Shown here in pieces: positions 51,267 through 59,791 of a stretch of 64,000 bases of DNA. Below the pieces are notes generated by a model, which worked only from the letters and a program-made list of their open reading frames with translations, was not told the DNA's origin and did no database searches. The stretch is from Paradesertivirga superstes (lineage in GTDB: Bacteria > Bacteroidota > Bacteroidia > Sphingobacteriales > Sphingobacteriaceae). The stretch is from the NCBI RefSeq assembly GCF_037622515.1, contig NZ_JBBJCN010000003.1, positions 620,001 to 684,000 of the forward strand, in the 5' to 3' direction. The translations under genes and the position numbers were made by a program. Each line of letters starts with the position of its first letter. Within the stretch, counting starts at the first letter, position 1.

Positions 51267-52505
51267 TTGAATAAGAAAAAAATTATTAACGACCCGGTTT
51301 ACGGTTTCATTACTGTTCCTTCCGAACTGATATTCGACTTAATTGCTCATCCTTATTTCCAACGACTTCGAAACATTAAGCAGCTGGGTATGACCCATCT
51401 TGTTTATCCGGGAGCTATACATACAAGATTCCATCATGCATTAGGGGCTATGCACCTTATGGGGATGGCAATTGAAACGCTAAAAACTAAGGGACACGAC
51501 ATAACACCCGCAGAAGAAGAAGCTGTCACAATTGCTATCTTATTGCATGATATCGGACATGGACCTTATTCGCACGCCCTGGAACATACTATTGTTGAAG
51601 GAATATCGCATGAGCACATTTCATCTTTATTGATGGACAATTTAAACCGGCAGTTCGACAATAAATTAGAGCTGGCCCTGGAAATCTTCAATAATAAATA
51701 CCATAAAACATTCCTCCATCAATTGGTTTCGGGCCAGATGGATATCGACAGACTTGATTATCTTAATCGGGACAGTTTTTTTACCGGAGTATCAGAAGGG
51801 ATAATTGGATTTGACCGAATAATAAAAATGCTTGATATAGCCAACGGTCAGTTAGCCATAGAAGTAAAAGGAATTTATTCGGTTGAAAAATTTCTTATAG
51901 CCCGCCGGTTAATGTACTGGCAGGTATATCTGCATAAAACGGTAGTGTCTGCCGAACAAATGCTTGTAAAAATACTGGATAGGGCAAAGCACCTTGCGGG
52001 AAAAGGTAAAAACCTTTTTGCCACTCCTAATTTCTCCTATTTTCTCAATAATTCCATCAGCAAAATCGATTTTAAAAACGACCCTCAAAATTTGGAATGC
52101 TTCACACTTTTAGATGATTATGATATATTTACATCTATTAAGGTTTGGGCTGCAGATAATGACTTTATTCTTTCTACTTTATGTAAGAACTTGTTAAGCA
52201 GAAATTTATATCAGGTCGAAATAACTAATGACGCCCCCGATAAAGAAATTATTGATATATTGGGAAATAACGCTTTAGGTAAATATCCTATCGATGAAGA
52301 CGATGTTTCTTATTTTGTTTTCACTGATACAATAAAAAATAACGCTTACCGGGCCGGAGCTGAAAATATAAATATCCTGATGAAAGATGGTTCTGTTAAA
52401 GATATCACTCAGGCATCGGATAACTCAAGCCTTGAAGCACTTTCAAAAACCGTGGAAAAACACATTCTTTGCTATATTAAGGACTTAAAACTCACAGAAC
52501 AGTAA
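51267..52505 (+). CDS. HD-domain phosphohydrolase
   Basis: A 412-residue member of the dGTPase/YwfO-like HD family. The opening IINDPVYGFITVPSELIFDLIAHPYFQRLRNIKQLGMTHLVYPGAIHTRFHHALGA is followed by the metal-binding ILLHDIGHGPYSHALEH and SGQMDIDRLDYLNRDS. It probably hydrolyses nucleotide triphosphates or related phosphates. The start is TTG at 51267; no ATG precedes the conserved opening. It is divergent from porX and stands just before the lipid A genes. Confidence 0.92.
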   Translation: MNKKKIINDPVYGFITVPSELIFDLIAHPYFQRLRNIKQLGMTHLVYPGAIHTRFHHALGAMHLMGMAIETLKTKGHDITPAEEEAVTIAILLHDIGHGPYSHALEHTIVEGISHEHISSLLMDNLNRQFDNKLELALEIFNNKYHKTFLHQLVSGQMDIDRLDYLNRDSFFTGVSEGIIGFDRIIKMLDIANGQLAIEVKGIYSVEKFLIARRLMYWQVYLHKTVVSAEQMLVKILDRAKHLAGKGKNLFATPNFSYFLNNSISKIDFKNDPQNLECFTLLDDYDIFTSIKVWAADNDFILSTLCKNLLSRNLYQVEITNDAPDKEIIDILGNNALGKYPIDEDDVSYFVFTDTIKNNAYRAGAENINILMKDGSVKDITQASDNSSLEALSKTVEKHILCYIKDLKLTEQ

Positions 52506-52540
52506 AAGTCTGCGTCTTTTTTGAAGTAATTCCTTCAAAA

Positions 52541-52571
52541 TTTGTTCATATACTAATAACACCTAAATTTG
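52541..52571 (+). promoter_or_regulatory. Consensus Bacteroidota promoter of lpxD
   Basis: TTTG (52541-52544), a 19-nt spacer and TAAATTTG (52564-52571) match the consensus TTTG-N19-TAnnTTTG exactly. The predicted start of transcription is about 52578, on the lpxD start codon (ATG 52577-52579), implying a leaderless or nearly leaderless message. Confidence 0.7.
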
Positions 52572-52576
52572 CGGCG

Positions 52577-53614
52577 ATGCAATTTACTGCCCAACAGATC
52601 GGAATTTTACTTAATGGTACAGTGGATGGAAATCCGGACGTTACAGTAGATCAACTAGCTAAAATTGAAGAAGCAACTGAAGGCTGTCTTTCTTTTCTGG
52701 CAAACAGAAAATATGAGCCCTACCTATATCAAACCAAAGCTTCAATTGTTATTGTAAGTTCTGACTTCATCCCTTCAGCTCATTATACGAGCACTTTAAT
52801 TCGGGTGAAAGATGCCTATAGCGCATTTTCGATACTGTTAGAACAGTACAATACTTTAAAACTCGACAAAACCGGCATCGAACAACCTTCATTTATTCAC
52901 CCAACAGCTACAATTGGCAAGGATGTTTATATCGGAGCATTTGCATACATAGGAGCGAATGCGGTTATAGGAAATAACAGCAAAATCTACCCACAGGTCT
53001 ACGTTGGCGACAATGTTATTGTCGGGAATAATTCCACGTTTTTCCCTGGTGTTAAAATTTATTACGATTGTAAAATCGGGAATAATGTTATTATTCATTC
53101 AAGTACGGTGATTGGCAGCGACGGATTTGGTTTTGCACCGCAACCTGACGGCACTTATTCAAAAGTAAGCCAGATCGGAAACGTGATTATTGAAGACTCC
53201 GTTGAAATTGGATCGAATACATCGATCGACCGGGCAACTATGGGTTCCACAGTAATTCGCAAAGGTGTTAAACTCGATAATTTAATACAACTTGCACATA
53301 ATGTAGATATTGGTGCAAATACGGTGATCGCATCTCAGACCGGCGTTTCGGGAAGTACTAAAATAGCAGAAAACTGTGTAATAGGCGGGCAGGTTGGCAT
53401 TGTTGGACATATTGCCCTTGCTAAAGGCACCCAAATACAAGCAAAATCCGGTATTAGCCGCTCGATAGAGGACGAAGGAAAAAAATGGGCGGGCGCGCCT
53501 GCAACTACTTATAATCAACACATGAGAGCACAAGTTGTACTAAATCGATTGCCTGATTTAGAACGCAGAATCGAAGAGTTAGAGCGCAAGCTTCAGGAAA
53601 AAAATAAAATATAA
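52577..53614 (+). CDS. lpxD: UDP-3-O-acylglucosamine N-acyltransferase LpxD
   Basis: A 345-residue lipid A enzyme. The N-terminal uridine-binding domain (about 1-100) includes FLANRKYEPYLYQTKASIVIV. A left-handed beta-helix of hexapeptide repeats (about 105-300) includes the SDGFGFAPQPDG segment and the catalytic-His region QLAHNVDIG. A C-terminal helix (LPDLERRIEELERKL) completes it. It adds the second hydroxy-acyl chain. It opens the lpxD-lpxC/fabZ-lpxA operon. Confidence 0.97.
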   Translation: MQFTAQQIGILLNGTVDGNPDVTVDQLAKIEEATEGCLSFLANRKYEPYLYQTKASIVIVSSDFIPSAHYTSTLIRVKDAYSAFSILLEQYNTLKLDKTGIEQPSFIHPTATIGKDVYIGAFAYIGANAVIGNNSKIYPQVYVGDNVIVGNNSTFFPGVKIYYDCKIGNNVIIHSSTVIGSDGFGFAPQPDGTYSKVSQIGNVIIEDSVEIGSNTSIDRATMGSTVIRKGVKLDNLIQLAHNVDIGANTVIASQTGVSGSTKIAENCVIGGQVGIVGHIALAKGTQIQAKSGISRSIEDEGKKWAGAPATTYNQHMRAQVVLNRLPDLERRIEELERKLQEKNKI

Positions 53615-53631
53615 TCGCTATTATCTAAAAA

Positions 53632-55038
53632 ATGACGATCAAGCAAAGAACGATCAAAACTGAAATCACTATTTCCGGAACCGGATTGCACACAGGGCAA
53701 GCGGTAAATATGACTTTTAAGCCTGCCCCGGAGAATCATGGTTATAAATTTAAACGAATTGATATTGAAGGTCAGCCCATTGTTGAGGCTGATGTTGACA
53801 ACGTTACTGATACATCGAGAGGAACTAATTTATCTCAAAACGGTGCCAGTGTTAATACCGTTGAGCATGTATTAGCTGCATTAGTAGGACTAGAAGTCGA
53901 CAACGTCCTTATTGAATTAGATGGTCCGGAAACTCCAATTATGGATGGCAGTTCTTTAAAATTTATCGAAGCTTTAGAGGCTGCGGATTTCGAAGAGCAA
54001 GATGCAGAAAGAGAGTATTACCATATTCCTCACAACATCCATTATTCGGAGCCTGACCGAAAAGTAGAGATGGTAGCCATGCCCTTAGATGATTATCGCT
54101 TCACTTGTATGATCGATTATAATTCGCCGGTTTTGGGGAGCCAGCATGCAGCCATCACAACTATTTCTGAATTTAAAAGAGAAATCTCCTCAAGCAGAAC
54201 ATTTTGTTTTCTTCATGAACTCGAAATGCTTTTGGAGAACGATCTGATAAAAGGTGGTGATTTAAATAATGCTATAGTAGTTGTAGATAAAGAAGTAAGC
54301 AAAGAAGAGCTGCAAAAACTGGGTATCTTATTTAAGAAAAAGGATATCGATGTAGCAAAGGAAGGCATCTTAAATAATATTGAACTTCGTCATCAAAACG
54401 AACCCGCCCGTCATAAACTATTAGATATGATTGGCGATTTGGCGCTTGTAGGAGTGCCGCTAAAGGGGCATATCATGGCTGCCAGACCAGGCCATGCAGC
54501 CAACGTTGCCTTTGCAAAAAAAATAAAAGCACAAATAAAAAAGGAACGCAGCAAAAAGAAAGTAAAGCTATACGATCCAAATGCTACACCTGTTTATGAT
54601 ACCGTTCAGATCATGAATATTCTCCCTCACAGGCCGCCATTTCTGATGATCGATAAAATTCTCGAACTAACTAAAAGTCATGTAGTTGGTTTAAAGAACA
54701 TTACCATGAACGAAGAGTTCTTTAAAGGCCATTTTCCCGGCTCTCCATTATTTCCAGGAGTTCTTCAAATTGAAGCAATGGCACAAACAGGCGGAATACT
54801 GGTCTTAAATACAGTACCCGATCCTGAAAATTGGATAACTTTATTCCTTAAGATAGAAAACGCCAGGTTTAAGGACAAAGTTGTTCCTGGTGACACTCTG
54901 ATATTTCAATGTGATTTACTTGCACCGATAAGACGGGGTATTGCGCAAATGAAGGGGATAGGATTAGTAGGGGACAGAATAGTTGTGGAAGCGGAATTAA
55001 TGGCCCAAATTGTAAGAAGACCAACTGAAGAAATCTAA
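53632..55038 (+). CDS. lpxC-fabZ: Bifunctional LpxC deacetylase / FabZ dehydratase fusion
   Basis: A 468-residue fusion. Residues 1-305 are LpxC, the zinc deacetylase that commits lipid A synthesis: H79 in VNTVEHVLAALV, and the RHKLLDMIGDLAL ligand block. Residues about 322-468 are FabZ (3-hydroxyacyl-ACP dehydratase) with ILPHRPPFLMIDKI and catalytic His in FKGHFPGSPLFPGVLQIEAMAQTGG. The two enzymes compete for the same hydroxyacyl-ACP pool, so fusion ties fatty-acid and lipid A synthesis together. This fusion is typical of Bacteroidota. It lies 17 bp after lpxD. Confidence 0.97.
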   Translation: MTIKQRTIKTEITISGTGLHTGQAVNMTFKPAPENHGYKFKRIDIEGQPIVEADVDNVTDTSRGTNLSQNGASVNTVEHVLAALVGLEVDNVLIELDGPETPIMDGSSLKFIEALEAADFEEQDAEREYYHIPHNIHYSEPDRKVEMVAMPLDDYRFTCMIDYNSPVLGSQHAAITTISEFKREISSSRTFCFLHELEMLLENDLIKGGDLNNAIVVVDKEVSKEELQKLGILFKKKDIDVAKEGILNNIELRHQNEPARHKLLDMIGDLALVGVPLKGHIMAARPGHAANVAFAKKIKAQIKKERSKKKVKLYDPNATPVYDTVQIMNILPHRPPFLMIDKILELTKSHVVGLKNITMNEEFFKGHFPGSPLFPGVLQIEAMAQTGGILVLNTVPDPENWITLFLKIENARFKDKVVPGDTLIFQCDLLAPIRRGIAQMKGIGLVGDRIVVEAELMAQIVRRPTEEI

Positions 55039-55039
55039 A

Positions 55040-55822
55040 ATGATCCAACCTCTCGCATATATTCACCCACAGGCAAAAATTGCTGACAATGTTGTTATTG
55101 AACCGTTTGTTACTATCCATAAGAACGTTGAGATTGGTGAAGGAACATGGATTGGTCCCAATGTTACTATTATGGATGGGGCCAGAATCGGAAAAAACTG
55201 TCGTATTTTCCCTGGCGCTGTAATCTCTGGAGCACCCCAGGATTTAAAATATAGCGGCGAAGATACAACAGTAGAAATCGGCGATAATACCACTATCCGC
55301 GAATGTGTAACCATAAACAGAGGCACAAAAGACCGCTGGAAAACTAAAATTGGAAACAATTGCCTGATTATGGCTTACTGCCATATTGCACACGATTGTG
55401 AAGTAGGCAATTATTGTATTTTCTCCAACAACACCACGCTGGCAGGTCATATCACCGTTGGAGATTATGTTGTTTTAGCCGGAATGGTTGCTATCCATCA
55501 GTTTTGCAATGTAGGCTCCCACGCATTCGTAACCGGCGGATCTTTAGTACGTAAAGATGTGCCTCCCTATGTTAAAGCCGCCAGAGAGCCACTATCTTAT
55601 GTTGGAATAAACTCTGTTGGACTTCGTCGAAGAGGTTATAGCTCCGACGATATCAATGAGATACAAGATATTTATCGTACGCTATTTGTAAAAAATTATA
55701 ATGTAAGCGCAGCCTTAGATATCATTGAAGCAGAAAAACAACCTACAGAAATTCGAGATGAAATACTTGATTTCATCAGAAATTCTAACCGAGGAATTAT
55801 GAGAGGATTTACCGGCGCCTGA
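55040..55822 (+). CDS. lpxA: UDP-N-acetylglucosamine acyltransferase LpxA
   Basis: A 260-residue left-handed beta-helix acyltransferase, first enzyme of lipid A synthesis. Catalytic-site segments are YCHIAHDCEVGN and AIHQFCNVGSHAFVTGGSLV, then the C-terminal helical part RRRGYSSDDINEIQDIYRTLF. It follows the lpxC-fabZ fusion after 1 bp. Having lpxD, lpxC, fabZ and lpxA in a row allows co-ordinated supply of lipid A. Confidence 0.97.
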   Translation: MIQPLAYIHPQAKIADNVVIEPFVTIHKNVEIGEGTWIGPNVTIMDGARIGKNCRIFPGAVISGAPQDLKYSGEDTTVEIGDNTTIRECVTINRGTKDRWKTKIGNNCLIMAYCHIAHDCEVGNYCIFSNNTTLAGHITVGDYVVLAGMVAIHQFCNVGSHAFVTGGSLVRKDVPPYVKAAREPLSYVGINSVGLRRRGYSSDDINEIQDIYRTLFVKNYNVSAALDIIEAEKQPTEIRDEILDFIRNSNRGIMRGFTGA

Positions 55823-55838
55823 TAGACCTTGGAAACAG

Positions 55839-55920
55839 GAAACTTGCATAAAGCTTGTCATTTCAACCCACTTACAAGCTTATGCAAGCTTTATCGCCCC
55901 TATAAAATAAATCGCCTCTA
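55839..55920 (+). promoter_or_regulatory. Conserved leader element E3 of the ABC ATPase gene
   Basis: CTTGCATAAAGCTTGT (55843-55858) pairs with ACAAGCTTATGCAAG (55874-55888) with one bulged A, over a 15-nt loop. Three outer pairs (55839-55841 with 55890-55892) follow an A.C mismatch that is also present in E1 and E2. The 3' arm ends GCTTTAT, and exactly 26 nt lead to the ATG. E3 lacks the GC-rich sub-hairpin of E1 and E2. It lies wholly between lpxA and the ABC gene. Confidence 0.75.
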
Positions 55921-56538
55921 ATGAAAATTACATTAACAAATATCGGACGCCGGTTTAACCGGGATTGGATATTCAGAGATGTAAATTATTCTTTTGAACA
56001 GGGAAATACTTATGCCATATTGGGCCGTAATGGTTCCGGTAAATCTACATTGCTTCAGCTTATTGCAGGTAACCTTACTCCATCAAAAGGATCAATAGAT
56101 ATTGCTTCAAATGGTAAATCAATGGATCCTGACGAAGTATATCAGTCTTTAAGCATCGCAGCGCCTTATCTTGAGCTGATTGAGGAATTTACATTATCCG
56201 AAATGATAAATTTCCACTTTAAATTTAAATCTTATAGTAAAGACCTGAATAAAAACAGGCTTTTAGAAATACTGGATTTAAAAGGCTCTAAAAACAAAGC
56301 ACTCAAGTATTTTTCATCAGGCATGAAGCAGCGTACAAAACTTGCCCTGTCCATTTGCTCTGATACTCCCATGTTGCTGCTTGATGAACCAGCTTCGAAT
56401 CTGGATGCGGAAGCAATATCCTGGTACCTGAATTTAATTCAACAATACAGCACCAATAGAATTGTGATTGTATGCTCCAACCAGGAGCATGAATATTCCT
56501 TCTGCAAAAACCATCTAAGGATCTCAGATTATAAATAA
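55921..56538 (+). CDS. ABC transporter ATP-binding protein
   Basis: A 205-residue ATPase. Walker A is ILGRNGSGKSTLLQLIAG (about 35-52), the signature is in the form YFSSGMKQRTKLALSI, and Walker B is MLLLDEPASNLD. It is short, and no permease gene is adjacent, so its membrane partner is elsewhere or it has a non-transport role. The position after lpxA suggests an envelope function, but it has its own leader element (E3), so it is probably regulated separately from lpx. Confidence 0.9.
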   Translation: MKITLTNIGRRFNRDWIFRDVNYSFEQGNTYAILGRNGSGKSTLLQLIAGNLTPSKGSIDIASNGKSMDPDEVYQSLSIAAPYLELIEEFTLSEMINFHFKFKSYSKDLNKNRLLEILDLKGSKNKALKYFSSGMKQRTKLALSICSDTPMLLLDEPASNLDAEAISWYLNLIQQYSTNRIVIVCSNQEHEYSFCKNHLRISDYK

Positions 56539-56597
56539 CAAGAGACCCCAGAACCTTCAAATCTTAAATTTACTTTTCCTGTCAGCACCGAAATCAA

Positions 56598-56605
56598 TAT
56601 CTTTG
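56598..56605 (+). promoter_or_regulatory. Bacteroidota -7 box of efp
   Basis: TATCTTTG fits TAnnTTTG; transcription would begin near 56612, about 15 nt before the efp ATG. The -33 region (around 56573-56578) reads TTTTCC, a weak match. Confidence 0.5.
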
Positions 56606-56626
56606 TAACCCAAAATCAAGATTTTT

Positions 56627-57187
56627 ATGGCAAAAGCTTCAGATGTAAAAAGCGGAAATGTTCTAAGATTTAATGGAGAACTGGTAACAGTAGAAGAATT
56701 TTTACACCGTACCCCGGGCAACCTTCGTGCTTTTTACCAGGCCAAAATGCGAAATGTAAAAACAGGTAAACTTGTCGAATATCGCTTTCGAACAGACGAA
56801 GAGGTTGAAATTTGCCGGGTAGAAACTAATGACTATCAATATTTATATGATGAGGGTGATTTTTTTGTGGTAATGGACAATTCCACCTACGAGCAGTTCA
56901 ATATTCCAAAATTTTTATTCGGAGACTCTGCACGTTTTCTAAAAGACGGAATGAATGTTATTATCGCCTTTGAAAGTGATGAGCCGATAATAGCACAAGC
57001 CCCGACAAGTGTTGAACTTGAGGTAACTTATACAGAGCCTGCGGTGAAAGGTGATACTTCTACCAATGCCCTTAAAAGCGCCACAGTAGAAACAGGAGTG
57101 GAAATCAAGGTTCCGATGTTTATTAACCTTGGAGACAAAATAAAAGTTGACACCCGCACCGGTGATTACATAGAAAGAGTAAAGTAA
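56627..57187 (+). CDS. efp: Translation elongation factor P
   Basis: A 186-residue EF-P that rescues ribosomes stalled on proline runs. All three beta-barrel domains are present, with the C-terminal signature GDKIKVDTRTGDYIERVK. The domain I tip, which reaches the peptidyl-transferase centre, reads HRTPGNLRAF. Aligned with E. coli (PGKGQAF, Lys34), the modified lysine position is Asn32 here and Arg34 lies two residues later. So this protein is unlikely to be lysylated by EpmA; see findings. A clear terminator follows. Confidence 0.96.
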   Translation: MAKASDVKSGNVLRFNGELVTVEEFLHRTPGNLRAFYQAKMRNVKTGKLVEYRFRTDEEVEICRVETNDYQYLYDEGDFFVVMDNSTYEQFNIPKFLFGDSARFLKDGMNVIIAFESDEPIIAQAPTSVELEVTYTEPAVKGDTSTNALKSATVETGVEIKVPMFINLGDKIKVDTRTGDYIERVK

Positions 57188-57209
57188 CTTAAGACGGTTT
57201 AACTTGATT

Positions 57210-57245
57210 AGGCGATTCCATAGAAGTTTGAGATCGCCTTTTTTA
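57210..57245 (+). terminator. Rho-independent terminator of efp
   Basis: AGGCGAT (57210-57216) pairs with ATCGCCT (57233-57239) over a 16-nt loop, then a T-run. It ends efp before the cyclo-ligase gene. Confidence 0.8.
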
Positions 57246-57303
57246 TTACATACGATACAAACCAATCGATTTACATTCGTTTGATTTATTTTAACTTAGC
57301 TCA

Positions 57304-57885
57304 GTGACTAAAAAAGAACTTCGATCGGTGTATTTACAAAAGCGGAAAGATTTGCTGCCTGATGAGCTGGAAAGCCTAAGTTCAGCCATTGTAGCCCGTT
57401 TTGACACGCTGAAACTCGACGCTATAAGATTTGTCCACATCTATTATCCGATTACCGGGAAACATGAGTTTAACAGCCTGTTACTTAAAGAGCATCTTTC
57501 GACTAAATTCCCTCAGCTTAAATTTATACTTCCCAAAAGCAATACTGAAGATCATAGCCTAACTAATATTCTTTGGGAGAAAGACACGCCTTTATCAATG
57601 AACCAATGGGGAATTACGGAGCCTGAATATGGCGAAGAAATTGATTCAAAACTAATTGATGCGGTAATTGTACCCCTACTGGCATTTGACCGCCTGGGGC
57701 ACAGGCTGGGGTATGGTAGGGGATTTTATGACAGGTTTTTATCTGATTGCCGGCCGGATGTAATTAAAGCGGGAACTTCTTACTTTGAACCGGAAGAAAA
57801 ATTTGAAGATGTTAATGAATATGATATTCCCTTAGATCTCTGTATTACTCCAAATGAGATCTGGAGGTTCACCTCACTCATTTAA
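57304..57885 (+). CDS. 5-formyltetrahydrofolate cyclo-ligase
   Basis: A 193-residue ATP-dependent enzyme that turns 5-formyl-THF into 5,10-methenyl-THF. It has the N-terminal KKELRSVYLQKRKDL helix, the HIYYPITGKHEFNS substrate segment and the ATP-binding RLGHRLGYGRGFYDRFL motif. The start is GTG at 57304; there is no upstream ATG in frame. It is convergent with the zinc-ribbon gene, with a terminator between. Confidence 0.93.
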   Translation: MTKKELRSVYLQKRKDLLPDELESLSSAIVARFDTLKLDAIRFVHIYYPITGKHEFNSLLLKEHLSTKFPQLKFILPKSNTEDHSLTNILWEKDTPLSMNQWGITEPEYGEEIDSKLIDAVIVPLLAFDRLGHRLGYGRGFYDRFLSDCRPDVIKAGTSYFEPEEKFEDVNEYDIPLDLCITPNEIWRFTSLI

Positions 57886-57889
57886 CCAT

Positions 57890-57920
57890 AAAAAAAGCGG
57901 CTATATTAACATAAGCCGCC
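57890..57920 (-). terminator. Terminator of the seven-gene minus-strand operon
   Basis: GCGGCT (57897-57902) pairs with AGCCGC (57914-57919). On the minus strand the stem is followed by seven T, 25 bp beyond the zinc-ribbon stop codon. Confidence 0.82.
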
Positions 57921-57943
57921 TTCTAAATTTTTTTATTTTTTGT

Positions 57944-58693
57944 CTATACCGTTTCTTCTATTTTATCTCCGGCTAAAGCTTCATCAACTAAGATACGCCC
58001 GCAATGCTCGCAAACGATAACCTTTTTGTGCTGACGGATATCAAGCTGACGCTGAGGAGGTATTTGATTGTAACATCCGGAACAAGAATCACGCTGAATG
58101 GTAACCACAGCCAATCCGTTTTTAGAATTATTACGTAAACGGTTGTAAGCTGTTAATAAACGCTCGTCAATAAATTGCTCTGCTTCTTTAGCTTTTTGAG
58201 ATAGCTCATCTTCTTCTTTTTGAGTTTCAGCAGTAATGTTTTCAAGCTCTGCTTTTTTTATCTCCAAATCTTTACGACGAACTTCAAGATCTGCAACTGC
58301 ACTTTCGTAAACCTGCGTTTTGTTAGCAATATCAAAACCAAGTTCTTTGATTTTCTTTTCGCAAACCTGTATCTCAAGACCCTGAATTTCTATTTCTTTT
58401 GAAATAGCATCATATTCACGATTGTTTTTAACATCATTGAGTTGGGTCTCGTATTTTTTCACAGCCGCCTGAGCGTCTCTGATCATATTTTTGCGGGTTA
58501 CAATTGAATCTTCGTAATCATCCAATTCCGCCTTTATCTTTTGAATACGGGTTTCAAGACCAGCAACTTCATCTTCTAAATCCGATACTTCCATAGGAAG
58601 ATCACCACGTACCTGCTTGATTTTGTCAACCTTTGTATGTATGTTTTGCAGTGCGTATAAAGCCTTAAGCTTCTGTTCTACTGTTTGTTCCAT
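57944..58693 (-). CDS. Coiled-coil protein with C4 zinc ribbon
   Basis: A 249-residue protein. Residues about 5-185 form a long coiled coil (for example VSDLEDEVAGLETRIQKIKAELDDYEDS). The C-terminus carries a zinc ribbon with CSGCYNQIPPQ and VIVCEHCGRIL (four Cys in two CxxC pairs). This is the CT398/zf-RING_7 family, found next to Nif3-family genes in many bacteria. It overlaps the stop of the Nif3 gene by 1 bp (58693). Nucleic-acid or chaperone roles have been proposed for the family; none is certain. Confidence 0.93.
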   Translation of the reverse strand: MEQTVEQKLKALYALQNIHTKVDKIKQVRGDLPMEVSDLEDEVAGLETRIQKIKAELDDYEDSIVTRKNMIRDAQAAVKKYETQLNDVKNNREYDAISKEIEIQGLEIQVCEKKIKELGFDIANKTQVYESAVADLEVRRKDLEIKKAELENITAETQKEEDELSQKAKEAEQFIDERLLTAYNRLRNNSKNGLAVVTIQRDSCSGCYNQIPPQRQLDIRQHKKVIVCEHCGRILVDEALAGDKIEETV

Positions 58694-59790
58694 TAAATTA
58701 GATAATTTATGGGGTTTGTGTTATATTCTGTTAAATGGAGGGCAAAGTTAGCAAAATTTTTCCGAATAATTTCATACAACAATTGTTGTGTAAACTGCTC
58801 ACTTTCAAAATGTCCGACATCTGCTATCACAAGTTTATATTCTGCATCAAAAAACTCATGATATTTAAAATCTGCTGTTATAAAAACGTCAGCTTGTGCA
58901 GAAATTGCGTGCTTTAAAAGAAAGCTTCCAGAACCTCCGCAAACCGCTACGTTCCTAACAGGTCTTCCTGTCAAAGTTGTATGCCTGATTACCCTTGCGT
59001 TTAGCTCAAGTTTAACGAAATTAAGAAAATCGATTTCGGTCATTTCCTTTTCAAGTGCCCCAATCATCCCTGCTCCCACCTGATCATGGGAATTAGTTAA
59101 TTGATAAATATCATAAGCAACTTCTTCATAAGGATGAGCACTCTTTAAAGCCGATATAATTGCCCTCTCCTGATAATTAGAAAAAACTACTTCAATTTTA
59201 ACTTCGTTCTCCCTATGCAATTCCCCTTTTTCTCCCACATAAGGGTTGGCATTTTCGGAAGCTTTAAAAGTTCCATAGCCTTCTGAATTAAAGCTGCATT
59301 CAGAGTAATTACCAATATTTCCGGCACCTGCATTAAATAGTGCAGTTCTGATATTCGACACATTATCTACGGGAGCATAGGTACTTAACTTTTTCAGGAA
59401 TCCTTCTTTAGGCGAAAGGATACGTGGATTTTTCAATCCAAGCTTCTCGCATATTTTCCCATTCACTCCAGTTTGAATATGATCAAGATTTGTATGGATA
59501 GCATAAAGCGCAATATCATTCTTTAACGCTTTTATGACAACCCGTTCAACGTATGTCTTGCCAGTAAATTTTTTAAGGCCCTTAAAAACTATCGGGTGAT
59601 GTGAAATTACCAGATTGCACCCTTTTTTAATGGCTTCATCTAATATCTCTTCTGTACAGTCTAAAGAAATAAGTGCTGCCCGGATTTCCTGGTCGGGATT
59701 ACCTGTAATTAATCCGGAGTTATCATAATCTTCCTGATAAGACAATGGAGCCAGACTTTCCAGGAATGTGGTCAGTTGGTGAAGCTTCAT
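58693..59790 (-). CDS. Nif3-like dinuclear metal-centre protein
   Basis: A 365-residue protein of the Nif3/YbgI (GTP cyclohydrolase 1 type 2-like) family. The dinuclear metal ligands are in LVISHHPIVFKGLKKF and in the C-terminal VIADVGHFESEQ. The extra middle domain (about 130-230, with HPYEEVAYDIYQL) is the PII/CutA1-like insert of the long form. The real substrate is not known. It is the sixth gene of a seven-gene operon and is tightly coupled to the zinc-ribbon gene. Confidence 0.94.
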   Translation of the reverse strand: MKLHQLTTFLESLAPLSYQEDYDNSGLITGNPDQEIRAALISLDCTEEILDEAIKKGCNLVISHHPIVFKGLKKFTGKTYVERVVIKALKNDIALYAIHTNLDHIQTGVNGKICEKLGLKNPRILSPKEGFLKKLSTYAPVDNVSNIRTALFNAGAGNIGNYSECSFNSEGYGTFKASENANPYVGEKGELHRENEVKIEVVFSNYQERAIISALKSAHPYEEVAYDIYQLTNSHDQVGAGMIGALEKEMTEIDFLNFVKLELNARVIRHTTLTGRPVRNVAVCGGSGSFLLKHAISAQADVFITADFKYHEFFDAEYKLVIADVGHFESEQFTQQLLYEIIRKNFANFALHLTEYNTNPINYLI

Positions 59791-59791
59791 A

